Source: Lithobates sylvaticus (taxonomy: Eukaryota; Chordata; Amphibia; Anura; Ranidae). Taken from it: a DNA stretch of 64,000 bases. This document shows positions 24,589 through 35,187 of this stretch, one piece after another. Location of the stretch: the NCBI GenBank assembly GCA_028564925.1, contig CM053029.1, forward strand, positions 31,902,025 to 31,966,024, written 5' to 3'. Each line of letters opens with the position of its first letter. The first letter of the stretch is position 1. The notes under the pieces were generated by a model that did not search any database, was not told where the DNA came from, and was given only the letters and a program-made list of their open reading frames with translations. The translations under genes and the position numbers were made by a program.

Positions 24589-24615
24589 ATGGTGAATCCA
24601 CATTTATCATTTTAG
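24589..24615 (+). other. candidate 27-nt phase-1 microexon, diverged third copy
   Basis: The acceptor gctcccatacttttgcag ends at 24588 and a GTAAGG donor starts at 24616. Frame 0 ends in a stop and the other frame hits one early; phase 1 is open and reads G-E-S-T-F-I-I-L. The flanking intron also matches the unit for about 90 bases downstream (tttttaacacattact), so this is an older duplicate of the same exon and intron ends. Confidence 0.42.
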
Positions 24616-24696
24616 GTAAGGAAATTATCATACAATTCTATTTTATTTTTAACACATTACTGTTTCGACTTCAATTTTGTCCACTCATTTTTTGTT

Positions 24697-24698
<2 letters not shown>

Positions 24699-24761
<63 letters not shown>
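24699..24761. repeat. (TA)n microsatellite
   Basis: This is a pure TA run directly 5' of the hAT target duplication at 24762. Confidence 0.97.
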
Positions 24762-24764
<3 letters not shown>

Positions 24765-24876
24765 GCGGGCAGAGGCGTAACTAGAAACCTCAGGGCCCCG
24801 GTGCAAGAAATCAGAAAGGGCCCCCCCCCCCAAAAAAAAGCGTGATTTTGATACCTGTGTCACCAATAGGGATGAG

Positions 24877-25164
24877 CCGAACACCCCCGGGTTCGGTTCG
24901 CACCAGAACCTTCGAACGGACCGAAAGTTCGCGCGAATTTTCGGACCCTATACTTTATAATGGACGCGAACGTTCGAAATCAAAAGTGCTAATTACAACG
25001 GCCAATATGCATGTTAATGTCATAAAACAGGTTTGGGGACCCGGGTCCTGCCCCAGGGGACATATATCAATGCAAAAAGAACTTTTAAAAACTAACGTTT
25101 TTTCGGGAGCAGTCATTTTAATGATGCATAAAGTGAAAAAAAAAAAAGTGAAATTTTCCTTTAA
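24877..25164. other. hAT-2 left subterminal region
   Basis: It is rich in ttcg words (gggttcggttcg, gaacgttcg), a common subterminal style of hATs. The poly-A run at 25138-25147 is not attached to any retro-insert I can define. Confidence 0.5.
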
Positions 25165-26354
25165 CCACTTCAATACTAGGCACTTAGACACCTTCCCGCC
25201 CAAGCCAATTTTCAGCTTTCAGCGCTGTCGCAATTTGAATGACAATTGCGTGGTCACGCTACACTGTACCCAAACAAATTTTTTATCATTTTGTTCCAAC
25301 AAATAGAGCTTTCTTTTGGTGGTATTTGATCACCTCTGCGATTTTTATTTTTTGCGCAACAAACAAAAAAAGACAGAAAATTTTGCAAAAAAACAAGTTT
25401 TTCTTTGTCACTGTTAATTTTTTTTGTAAATATGTGCGTTTTCTTCTTCAATGACGGGCACTGATAAGGCGGCACTAATGGGCACTGATAATGGGCACTG
25501 ATAATGGGCACTAATGGGCACTGATGATGGGCACTGATAGGTGGCACTGATGGGCATTGATAGGTGGCACTGGTATGCGGCACTGATGGGCACTCAGGTG
25601 GCACTGATGGGCACTCAGGTGGCACTGATGGGCACTCATAGGCGGCACTGACGGGTACTTATGGGTGGCACTGATGCACACATATAGGTGGCACTGATAG
25701 GTGGCATGGATGGGCACTGATAGGTGGGCATGGGTGGGCACCGATGGGCACTGATAGGTGGCACTGATGGACGCTGATGAGTGGCACTGATGACACTGAT
25801 GGGTGGCATTGCTGGGCATCCCTTTTAACACATTTTTTTAAAATAAATATGATGTGCCAATCAGTGCCCATCAGTGCATTTTTTTTAACATGTGGATGGC
25901 CATGGGGGGTGTACCTGGCCATCCACATGCTGGGGGCTTCCCTGGTGGTCCTGGGGGCTTCCCTAGTGGTCTAGTGTGGGCATCTGAGGGGGGGCTGCGC
26001 TGATAAACAATCAGCGCATATCCCCCCTGTCAGGAGAGCCGCCGATCGGCTCTCCTCTACTCGCGTCTATCAGACGCGAATGAGGAAAAGCCGATCAACG
26101 GCTCTTCCTGTGTACATCGTGATCAGCCGTGATTGGACACGGCTGATCACGTGGTAAAGAGCCTCCGCCGGAGGCTCTTTACCGAGATCAGTGTAGCGGT
26201 GTGTCAGATTGACACACCGCTCCACCGATCGCCGCGATGCGCGCCCCCACGGGCGCGCAGGGGCTGTTATCCTGAAGGACGTCATATGACGCCCAGTCAG
26301 GATAACGAAACCACTTCCCGGACGTCAATATGCTATTGACCGGGCGGGAAGTGG
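25165..26354 (+). mobile_element. TTAA-flanked MITE inside hAT-2
   Basis: TTAA lies at 25161-25164 and 26355-26358. The ends ccacttcaatac and the complement of ccacttcccgcc are the same family as 2061-2983 and 16720-17701, with the shared left module. The middle is a degenerate minisatellite (25450-25830) built on gggcactgatgggtggcac. No transposase. Confidence 0.9.
25450..25830. repeat. ggcactgat minisatellite in MITE
   Basis: These are diverged units around (g)ggcactgat(a/g)ggtggcact. His/Cys-rich open frames here are artefacts of the repeat. Confidence 0.85.
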
Positions 26355-26358
26355 TTAA

Positions 26359-27119
26359 ATATGGTACCTGGGGGGTGTCTAAAGTATGCCTGTGAAGTGG
26401 CATGTGTTTCCCGTGTTTAGAACTGTCCTTGCACAAAATGACATTTGTAAAGGAAGAAAAGAAGCCATTTAAAACCACTTGCGGCTTTAATGTCATGTCT
26501 TGTCCTGGCCGCCATATGGCTGAAAATCCTTGAGAAAAATGGCATGGCTACCCCATCACCCCCCCCCCCCCCCCACCCCAGCCCCTTTGGGTCTTGTATG
26601 GATATTAAGGGGGACCCCGCACCCAAAATAAAACCCTATACCTACAACCCTATATACTCTGAACAGCAGTATATAGGTGGTGCAAACAAGACACGGACTG
26701 TAGGTTTGTTCTTAAGTAGAATCTGAACAGGTACATTATGAAGTGTAGCTCCATCCCAAAAAAATCTATTTTTAAGCTTTTTGGAGAACATAGGGAGGGG
26801 TTATCACCCCTGTAACATTTGCTGTCTTTGCACATCTGTTCAGAACATGTCACCTCACTTTCCGTCCCAATGACAAATGTTTTTGGAAAAGTGGGGTTTT
26901 AATTGAAACAAGGATTGGTGATAAAGCATCAGTAGAGAGGAGATACCTTTTTCCCAAATTTAATCTAACATGATAGAATTTCCCTTCCTAGGGGTAGATT
27001 TCCTCTCACTTCCTGTTTTCTCTTTCCGTTTGCAAGTAGGAGTCGTTTGTAAGTTGGATGTTTGAAAGTAGGGGCCTGCCGTATATACTCTGCAGAAATT
27101 TGCCCTATTAGATGTTGGT
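26359..27119. other. hAT-2 internal non-coding sequence
   Basis: It has a C-run at 26562-26576 followed by tatggatattaagggggacc, which resembles the GC-rich repeat at 4900-4980. A gene is not visible. Confidence 0.4.
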
Positions 27120-28110
27120 GTAGCCACAAGACTGGTGGGCACAGGAATGGGCCCTGCTGTGAGTTAATAGATCAAGATTTGTACTTGCATGCACCTGTTG
27201 AACCGGGCAGAAAAATTGGGCCTTTGGTGGTGGTGGTGGTGGTGGTGGTGGTGGACAGTGTTGCCACAAGACTGTAAGCCCTCACAGTTACTCTTGGTGG
27301 GTGCAGGAATGGGCCCTGCTGTGAGTTATTAGATCAAAATTTGTAATTGCATGCACCTGTTGAACAGGGCAGAAAAATTGGGCCTTTGGCGGTGGTGGTG
27401 GACGGTGTTGCCACAAGACTGTAGGCCCTCATAGTTACTCTTGGTGGGCGCAGGAATGGGCCCTGCTGTGAACTATTAGATCAAGATTTGTAATTACACG
27501 CCCCTGTTAAACAGGGGCTGAAAAATTGTGCCTTAGGCATTGGTGCTGGTGCCACAACACTGCAACCCCTCACAGACACTGTACTCTTAGCACAGCAATG
27601 AGACCTGTTGCAAAGCATTGCCTAAAAATTGTAATTACACGCCCAACAGGGGCTGAAAAATTGTGCCTTAGGCACTGGTGCCACAACACTGCAACCCCTC
27701 ACAGATACTGTACTTGGAGCACAGCAGTCACACCTGTTGCGAAGCATTTTTTTTTTTAAATTGTAATTACACGCCCCTGTTAAACAGGGGCTGAAAAATT
27801 GTGCCTTAGGCATTGGTGCTGGTGCCACAACACTGCAACTCCTCACAGATACTGTACTCTTAGCACAGCAATGAGACCTGTTGCAAAGCATTGCCTAAAA
27901 ATTGTAATTACACGCCACAACAGGGGCTGAAAAATTGTGCCTTAGGCACTGGTGCTGGTGCCACAACACTGCAACCCCTCACAGATACTGTACTTGGAGC
28001 ACAGCAGTCACACGTGTTGCGAAGCATTTTTTAAAAAAATTGTAAGTACACGCCCCTGTTATACAGGGGCTGAAGAATTGTGCCTTAGGCACTGGTGTGG
28101 TGGCATGGAT
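27120..28110. repeat. ~140-bp tandem array downstream of hAT-2 transposase
   Basis: About seven units share ttgtaattacacgcccctgt, aggggctgaaaaattgtgcc, ccacaacactgcaacccctc and actgtac. The left units (27120-27480) are more diverged and include a (GGT)n run at 27222-27255. This lies just past the transposase stop, so it would be in the 3' part of the transcript. Confidence 0.85.
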
Positions 28111-28769
28111 CATTGAGGAGGAGGAAGATGATAGTCAGTGAACATAACAGGACAGTCACTCAGCATTAGCATAGGCAGTCTTGAAGGGATGTGACATTAT
28201 AAATTATTCCGTTATATCCGCTTCAGGTGCCTGGTAGCTGGTGGTGATCCAAGACCGATTCATTTTGATGAAGGTCAGTCGATCAACAGAGTCGGTGGAC
28301 AGGCGCACCCTATGATCGGTGACAAATCCTCCAGCAGCACTGAATGTGCGTTCGGAAAGAACGCTGGAGGCAGGACAGGCCAGTAGCTCAATTGCATACT
28401 GTGCAAGCTCTGGCCAGTGATCCATCCTCAGGACCCAGTAAGCCAGAGGATTTTCGGTGGGAAAGGTGTCCAAGTCTGACCTTGCCCCAAGGTATTCCTG
28501 CACCATGTATATCAGACGCTGGCGATGGTTGCTGGAACCGATCATACCTTGGGGCTGCGGACTAAAAAATTGTCTGAACGCATCGGTCAGACGTCCACCT
28601 TCCCCACCGCTCCTTCTGCTACTGACCGAAGCCTCAGCAACTCGTCGCCCAGGACCAGGAGTTTGTAACCTCCCAGTTTTTGGGAACGCGTTGCACAGAC
28701 CTTTCTGCAAGGCCTCCCTGAGATGTCTCATCCTCTGCTCCCTCTGCGACGGCAAGATAAGGTCCGCAA

Positions 28770-28773
<4 letters not shown>

Positions 28774-28815
<42 letters not shown>

Positions 28816-31789
28816 AACATAAAAGGTTTATTGAAGAAAAGCAAAATATGATCCAACATGAGTACAATGTCAATAAAAAGAAATATTGAATAAACTTATC
28901 ATTAAGTGGAATCAGTGAATGTTTCATTGGTAGCGTTAGATAGGTATCAGATCTTATAAAGTAAAACTGGCTGAAACGGTCAAAACAAGTCTTATTTAGT
29001 GTGGTTTGGGCGTTTTAGCCGCCGCCCACCTGTGGGTGGGAAGTTGTACTCAGAAAGCTGTAGGAGATAGAAAAAAGGTCAGGAAATTAGGGTATAAGGT
29101 GTGAGCTATAGAGAGAGAGGAGTGTAGGAAGAAAGGTTGTCCCAAGCTTATGGTAGCTGGAGGTATCAATGGGAGTATCCTGAAAGGAGCTCTTACTCTA
29201 GTTACCTGTTGTAACCGTCAAAGCGAGTCGGAGCTAGTCATTTCCTTGCTAGGTACCGCAGAGTGGTTCTGCGGTTAGACTGTCACACTATACTTCCAGA
29301 CAGTGCAGCGTAGTCTTGGGAGAATTTGTAGCTGAACCAAGGAGACCAGGTCTTGAGGTAGCGTTCAGCTGCCTCCTCAGCTTGGGCTCTGGTGTCCTCA
29401 AGCTCACATATGAGGGAGATTTTGTGTAACCAGTCTCTGGTCGTGGGGACTGAGGTGGATTTCCAATGGAGCGGGATGATTGAATTAGCCGCTATCAATA
29501 AGTGTTTGGATAAACAGTTCTTGTATTTCTGTAAGGAGAAGTTAGAGATGTGTAAGAGGCAGTTTGCAGCATTCAGATCAAGCCTGGTCTCCGTGATTTT
29601 ATAGATTGTGTCTATCACCGTGTTCCAAAAAGGTGCCAGTTTCTCACACTGCCACCAGATGTGGAACAGAGTGCCCACCTCCCTGCCGCACCTCCAACAT
29701 ACCTCACTGGCCTGCGGATACCATTTATGTATCTTTTCTGGGGTTGCATACCATTGGGTGAGGATTTTGTAGGCTGTTTCCTGTGCTTTTGTACTAATGG
29801 AGCATTTGTGAGCCATTATGCAGGCTCTCTCCCATTGCTCTTCTGTTATGACCATATCCAAGGCAGCCGACCATCTCTCTCTGAACCTGTCCTGCGTGGG
29901 GGTGTCCAAGTGCTGCAGCCACTCGTAGGCTGTGGAAGTGGTTTTGGGTACCAACTCTCCTTTTAGGCACACCGACTCCAGAACTGTAAGTTCTCTGGAA
30001 AATTGTTCCCTCCTTGTGTTCTTATAAATGTATGTGCGTATTTGGAAGTAAGTCCAAAGGGGTAGGCTGGGCATGTTGTTGTCCCTTTTGAGGACTGTAA
30101 AGTCCTTAATAGCCCCTTCTTCAAAGCAGTGTGAAGTGAGGAGTGGTGATTGTTTGTCATTTAATAGGAGTTGTCCATTTCCCATGCCTGGTGGGAAGTC
30201 AGGGTTATTCCATAATGGGGTCAGTGGTCCAAGTGAGGAGAAATGCTTCCTTTGTCTGGTCAGTAAATGGAAGATGCCTATGGTGGTCCCAATCAGTGGG
30301 TGTTTTTTCATACCTATTGGGTATCTGTCGGGGGTGATCCAGGGTGAGAATTTCAGGGGGATTGGGCTGGAGTCACTTTCAAGCGATACCCAGTCTTTCG
30401 TGTCTGTATGGCAATGCCAGTCCAGGATTCTAGCGATATGTGTGGCATAGTAATAAGTCTTGTAGTCAGGGACGCCCATTCCCCCCTGTGCTTTGGCCCT
30501 TGTAAGCAGCGAGAACTTGATACGGGGTATTTTGTGTCCCCAGATGAATCTCATTTGGGTTGTTTGGAGTGACCTAAAGAAGCTTTGTGGGACTTTAACG
30601 GGTAGTGCTCGCAGTAGGTACAACACCTTTGGTAGGATGACCATTTTACAGATGGCTGCTCTACCGAACCAGGAGAAGAGTTTGGAATGCCAGCGGCACA
30701 AGTCATCTTCGATTGATTTGAGTAGAGGTACAAAGTTATGTGTGAAGACGTCAGAGACCTTGGGTGTCAGCCAGACTCCCAGGTATTTGACAGCCCTGGA
30801 GACCCATTTAAAGGGGCTGTTGTCTTTAATGGCCTTGAGTGTGGGCTCCGGGAGCGTAATGTTTAGTGCTTCGGATTTGGCGTAATTTATTTTGAGGTTG
30901 GACACATAGCTATAGTTATTAAATTCTCTCATAAGGGAGGGGATTGAGATATGGGGGTCTGTCAGAAAGAACGCGAGGTCATCGGCGTATGCCGCTATTT
31001 TATATTCCCTGCCCTCAACCCTGAATCCATGTATTGAGCGGTTTGCTAAGACTTTCCTAATGAAGGGTTCCAGAGTGATGATAAATAGAATTGGAGAAAG
31101 CGGGCAGCCTTGCCTAGTCCCATTTCTTATGTCCACCTTATTGGACAGTGTGCCATTAATTTTCAGTTTGGCTGAGGGGTTTTGGTATAGGGAAGAGATC
31201 CAATTGAGCATCCTGGGGTCTAATCCTATGTGCTTACAGGTTTCAAACATGTAATCCCATGCTACTCGATCGAAGGCCTTCTCCGCGTCCGTGGACAGGA
31301 GAAGACCCTCGATCTTTTGCTCCTGGGCCGCATGGATCAGGTTGAGGGCCTTGGTGACATTGTCCCTAGCTTCCCTCCCTGGCATGAAGCCTGCCTGAGA
31401 CGGTCCGATCAATTTGTGTAATAGGGGTTTCATTCTTGTGGAAATGATTTTCGCCATAATTTTAACGTCAATATTCAGTAGTGAGATTGGTCTGTAACTG
31501 TGACATTGAGTCGGGTCTTTATCGGGTTTTGGTAGCACCGCTATATTAGCTGATAGGAAGTCTGGGGATACTGGGCGTCCGTCTGCTAACGAGTTGAAGG
31601 CTGTCTGTAAGTGGGGGGTCAATATGTCAGTGAATGTTTTGTAGTAGATGGCCGTATAGCCATCGGGGCCTGGGCTTTTGTTAGTTTTTAATTCTTTAAT
31701 GGCCAATTTGATTTCTGTCTGTTCTAGAGGTCTGTCTATGTCAGAAGAGTCCTCCTCCTGCAAAGAGGGCAGGTCTGAGTCTCTGAGGA
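28774..31789 (-). mobile_element. LINE-B: 5'-truncated L1-type LINE
   Basis: A 17-bp target duplication (ataaggtccgcaacctt) lies at 28757-28773 and 31790-31806. A 35-base poly-A tail, seen as poly-T at 28774-28808, and an AATAAA on the minus strand near 28828 mark the 3' end. It was inserted by target-primed reverse transcription into the hAT-2 transposase. The endonuclease part is missing through 5' truncation. The uninterrupted frame suggests it is young. Confidence 0.93.
29283..31789 (-). CDS. LINE-B ORF2, reverse transcriptase and C-terminal part
   Basis: About 835 residues are open without a stop. The RT blocks run in order: TNKSPGPDGYTAIYYK, YRPISLLNIDVKIMAKI, PSQAGFMPGREARDN, STDAEKAFDRVAWDYM, GTRQGCPLSPILF and the catalytic AAYADDLAFFL near 30976-30993. 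A C-terminal zinc knuckle follows (CWRCGREVGTLFHIWWQC, C-x2-C-x7-H-x4-C, near 29690-29640). The order is that of the L1 group. The true LINE sequence begins at 31789; the open frame runs on into hAT-2 sequence, which is not part of it. Since the N-terminal endonuclease is lost, the locus cannot retrotranspose on its own. Confidence 0.93.
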
Positions 31790-34544
31790 ATAAGGTCCGC
31801 AACCTTACCCTTGTACCGTGGATCAAGGAGAGTAGCCAGCCAGTAATGGTCCCTCTCCTTGATCCGAAGAACACGAGGATCCTTCCGCAGGCTTTGCAGG
31901 ATCAGGGAGGCCATGCAGCGTAGGTTAGCTGAGGCATTCGGTCCGGAGTCTTCTGAGTCACTGAGGATGACATGATCGCCAGCCACCTCCTCCCAGCCAC
32001 GTACAAGTCCACTGGTTTGTTGGGACTGTACATCATCCCTAAAAGACTGCTGCTGCTGATGCTGAGTGCCAGGCTCCACCTCCATGCTCACACAATCCTC
32101 CTCCTCCTCCTCCTCATCCTCTTCCTGTGTGATGGGTGGGACAGAAGGAACACTGTCCGGATAAAGGGGGCCTTGAGAGGCAAGGAAGTCCTCCTCTTCC
32201 TGCCTCTGTTCTGCCTCAAGTGCCCTGTCCATTATCCCACGCAGCGTATGCTCCAACAGGTGGACAAGAGGTACAGTGTCACTGATGCATGCACTGTCAC
32301 TGCTCACCATCCTCGTGGCCTCCTCAAATGGTGAGAGGACAGTGCATGCATCCCTGATCATGCTCCACTGACGGGAAAAAAAGCCAAGCTCCCCTGACCC
32401 TGTCCTGGTGCCGTAGTCGCAAAGGTACTCATTGATGGCCCTCTGCTGCGTGTGCAGTCGCTGCAGCATGGCCAACGTTGAGTTCCACCTGGTGGGCATG
32501 TCACATATTAGGCGGTTCTTGGGCAGGTTCAGCTCCTTTTGCAGCTCAGTCAGCCGAGCACTGGCATTATAAGATCGGCGGAAATGCACACACTTTCCTG
32601 GCCTGCCTCAGGACATCCTGTAAGCCTGGGAACCTGCCCAAGAACCGCTGCATCACCAGGTTGAGGACGTGAGCCATACAGGGCACATGGGTGAGCTGCC
32701 CCTGTCGCAGGGCGGAGAGGAGGTTGGTGCCATTGTCAGAAACGACCATTCCTGGCTTAAGCTGGCGTGGCGTCAACCACCTCTCGGCCTGCCCCTGCAG
32801 AGCTGCCAGAACATCTGGCCCAGTGTGGCTCCTGTCCCCCAAACACACCAGCGCAAGCATGGCATGGCATCTTTTTGCCTGCGTACTTGCGTAGCCCCTT
32901 GTACGCCTACGGAGCACCGCTGGTTCCGAGGACAGAGCACTGGAGGAAGAAGAAGAGGAGGGGGTGGAGGAGAGAGGTGTGTCACAACCAGTAGCAGTAG
33001 TAGCATTTTGGAGGCGTGGTGGCGGAACAACCTCCAACACTACTGCACCTTGTCCTGCATCCCTCCCAGCTGCCAATAGAGTGACCCAATGGGCCGTGAA
33101 ATAAAGGTAACGTCCCTGTCCATGCCTGCTGGACCATGAGTCAGCGGTAATATGCACCTTACCGCTGACCGCCCTGTCCAGCGAGGCATGGACATTGCCT
33201 TCCACATGCCGGTAGAGAGACGGAATCGCCTTCCGTGAGAAAAAGTGGCGTTTGGGAACCTGCCACTGAGGAACCGCACATTGAACAAACCCACGGAAGG
33301 GGGCCGAGTCTACCAACTGAAAAGGCAGCAGTTGAAGTGCTAGCAATTTAGCCAAGCTAGCATTCAACCGCTGGGCATGTGGATGGCTGGGAGTGTACTT
33401 CTTTCGACGGTCCAGCAGCTGGGGCAGGGAAATTTGCCTGCTACAATCGGACGTCGGTGTACTGCAAGTACTTGGTTGTGACACACCTAATTCTACACCT
33501 TCAGTCCTCTCAGAGCAGCTTTCAGAGAGGACTGAAGATGTAGTGGGGATGGAGATCCCAGCTGATGAGGAGCAAGGAGAGGTCCGCTTTGTTCTTTGGT
33601 GTGGGTCTTTTATGTGTGCTTGCCAACGAGCTGCATGGCAGGTCGACATATGTCTGCTCATGCTTGTGGTGCCCAAGCGGCTGATGTTTTGGCCACGCGA
33701 GATAGGCTTGAGACAAATATTGCAAATAGCAGTGGTGCGATCTGATGCACTCGTCTCAAAAAAGGCCCACACCAAAGAACTTTTCTGATAATGTGCAGAG
33801 GCAGCGCCCTGCACAGGCGGAGCTCTGCGGTGTGGTACAGATGCTGTGCTGGCCTCTAGCTGGCTTCCAGGGGGCATCCTGCCTCGTTGGACATGTGACG
33901 CCGCATCCTCCTCCTCCTCGTCCTCATCCTCTCTCCCTTGAGGCACCCACGTGGAGTCAGTGACCTCATCATCCCCTCCCTCTTCACCACTAGAGCAAAC
34001 CTGGCAGTAAGCTGCAGCTGGTGGAACAGTACTGCCAGATTGCTGTCCTTCAGCATCCCCTCTCTCTGCACGCACACTACTGACTTCCTCAAGCTGGGTA
34101 TCATCATCCGATCCTTCGAATCGTTGGGCATCCTCTTGGAGCATGTACCCAACACTGTGCTCAAAGAGTTCGGGGGACTCCTCAGGAGGACATGGTGGGT
34201 CTAGGGAAGGGGTGGCTGATGATGCCATTGAGTACGCGTTGGCAGCTGCTCTGCCAGTACCCTGAGCCTGGGTGAGAGAGGATGAGGAGGATGAGGAGGG
34301 CTTGGTCATCCATTCTACCAAGCCTTCAGCATGATGCGGCTCCACATGTCCAGCTGCCGAAAACAAAGACGAGCGTGTCCCATGGCCACGTGCTGATGAC
34401 GATGCACGACCACGGCCACGGCCAGCACTGTTGTCTCTAGAAACAGAGCCTGCCTGCCCTGTGTTCTTGCCTCTGCACGCTCTGCCTCCCCTTGGCGGTC
34501 TTCCAGGCATTGTAGTCGGTAGTGTATATAGTATAAAAAATAGA

Positions 34545-35187
34545 GCTCCTATGTGTGCTCACAACACACTGTAGGTCCTATGGGTGCTGACACTAACACA
34601 CTATAGGTACTATGTGTGCTGCTGACAAGAAAATGTAGGAGCTCTGTTTGCTGCCACTAACACACTAGAAGTCCTATGGGTGCTGCTGAGAAGAAAATAT
34701 AGGAGCTCTGTGTGATGCCACTAACACACTAGAAGTCCTATGGGTGCTTCTGCGAAGAAAATATAGGAGCTCTGTGTGATGCCACTAACACACTAGAAGT
34801 CCTGTGGGTGCTGCTGAGAAGAAAATATAGGAGCTCTGTGTGATGCCACTAACACACTAGAAGTCCTATGGGTGCTTCTGCGAAGAAAATATAGAAGCTC
34901 TGTGTGATGCCACTAACACACTAGAAGTCCTGCCACTAACACACTAGAAGTCCTGTGGGTGCTGCTGAGAAGAAAATATAGGAGCTCTGTGTGATGCCAC
35001 TAACACACTAGAAGTCCTATGGGTGCTTCTGGGAAGAAAATATAGGAGCTCTGTGTGATGCCACTAACACACTAGAAGTCCTGTGGGTGCTGCTGAGAAG
35101 AAAATATAGGAGCTCTGTGTGATGCCACTAACACACTAGAAGTCCTGTGGGTGCTGCTGAGAAGAAAATATAGGAGCTCTGTGTGAT
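34545..35187. repeat. 64-bp minisatellite, left part
   Basis: About ten units run just upstream of the transposase start. The unit reads gtgatgccactaacacacta then gaagtcct, gggtgct, agaaaatat and gagctctgt. The first two or three units nearest the transposase are the most diverged. The array is interrupted at 35187 by the fold-back element. Confidence 0.95.

Larger units (their letters stand above)
28204..34510 (-). pseudogene. hAT-2 transposase, split by LINE-B
   Basis: On the minus strand the frame opens at 34510 (MPGRPPRGGRACRGKN). A low-complexity acidic and Ser-rich N-terminus precedes a BED finger at about residues 245-295 (C-x2-C at ICNICLKP, H-x4-H at RHMSTCH). Next come the RNase H-like core with D in HITADSWSS (about 457) and D in VVSDNGTN (about 590), PCMAHVLNLV, and the LLDPRYK motif. 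The hATC dimerisation domain at 28204-28500 has the catalytic E in SSVLSERTFSAAGG. A frameshift lies near 32570-32590 (RKVCAFPP against HFRRSYNA). LINE-B then splits it at 28774-31789. The family cuts and pastes the hAT. This copy is dead, but otherwise well preserved. Confidence 0.92.

Noticed and set aside
31790-31874. First 28 residues of the long frame that contains LINE-B ORF2
   Set aside because: They lie outside the LINE target duplication and are hAT-2 sequence in another frame.
32669-34204. Plus-strand frames over the hAT-2 transposase
   Set aside because: They are shadows of the minus-strand transposase, which has clear BED and catalytic motifs.
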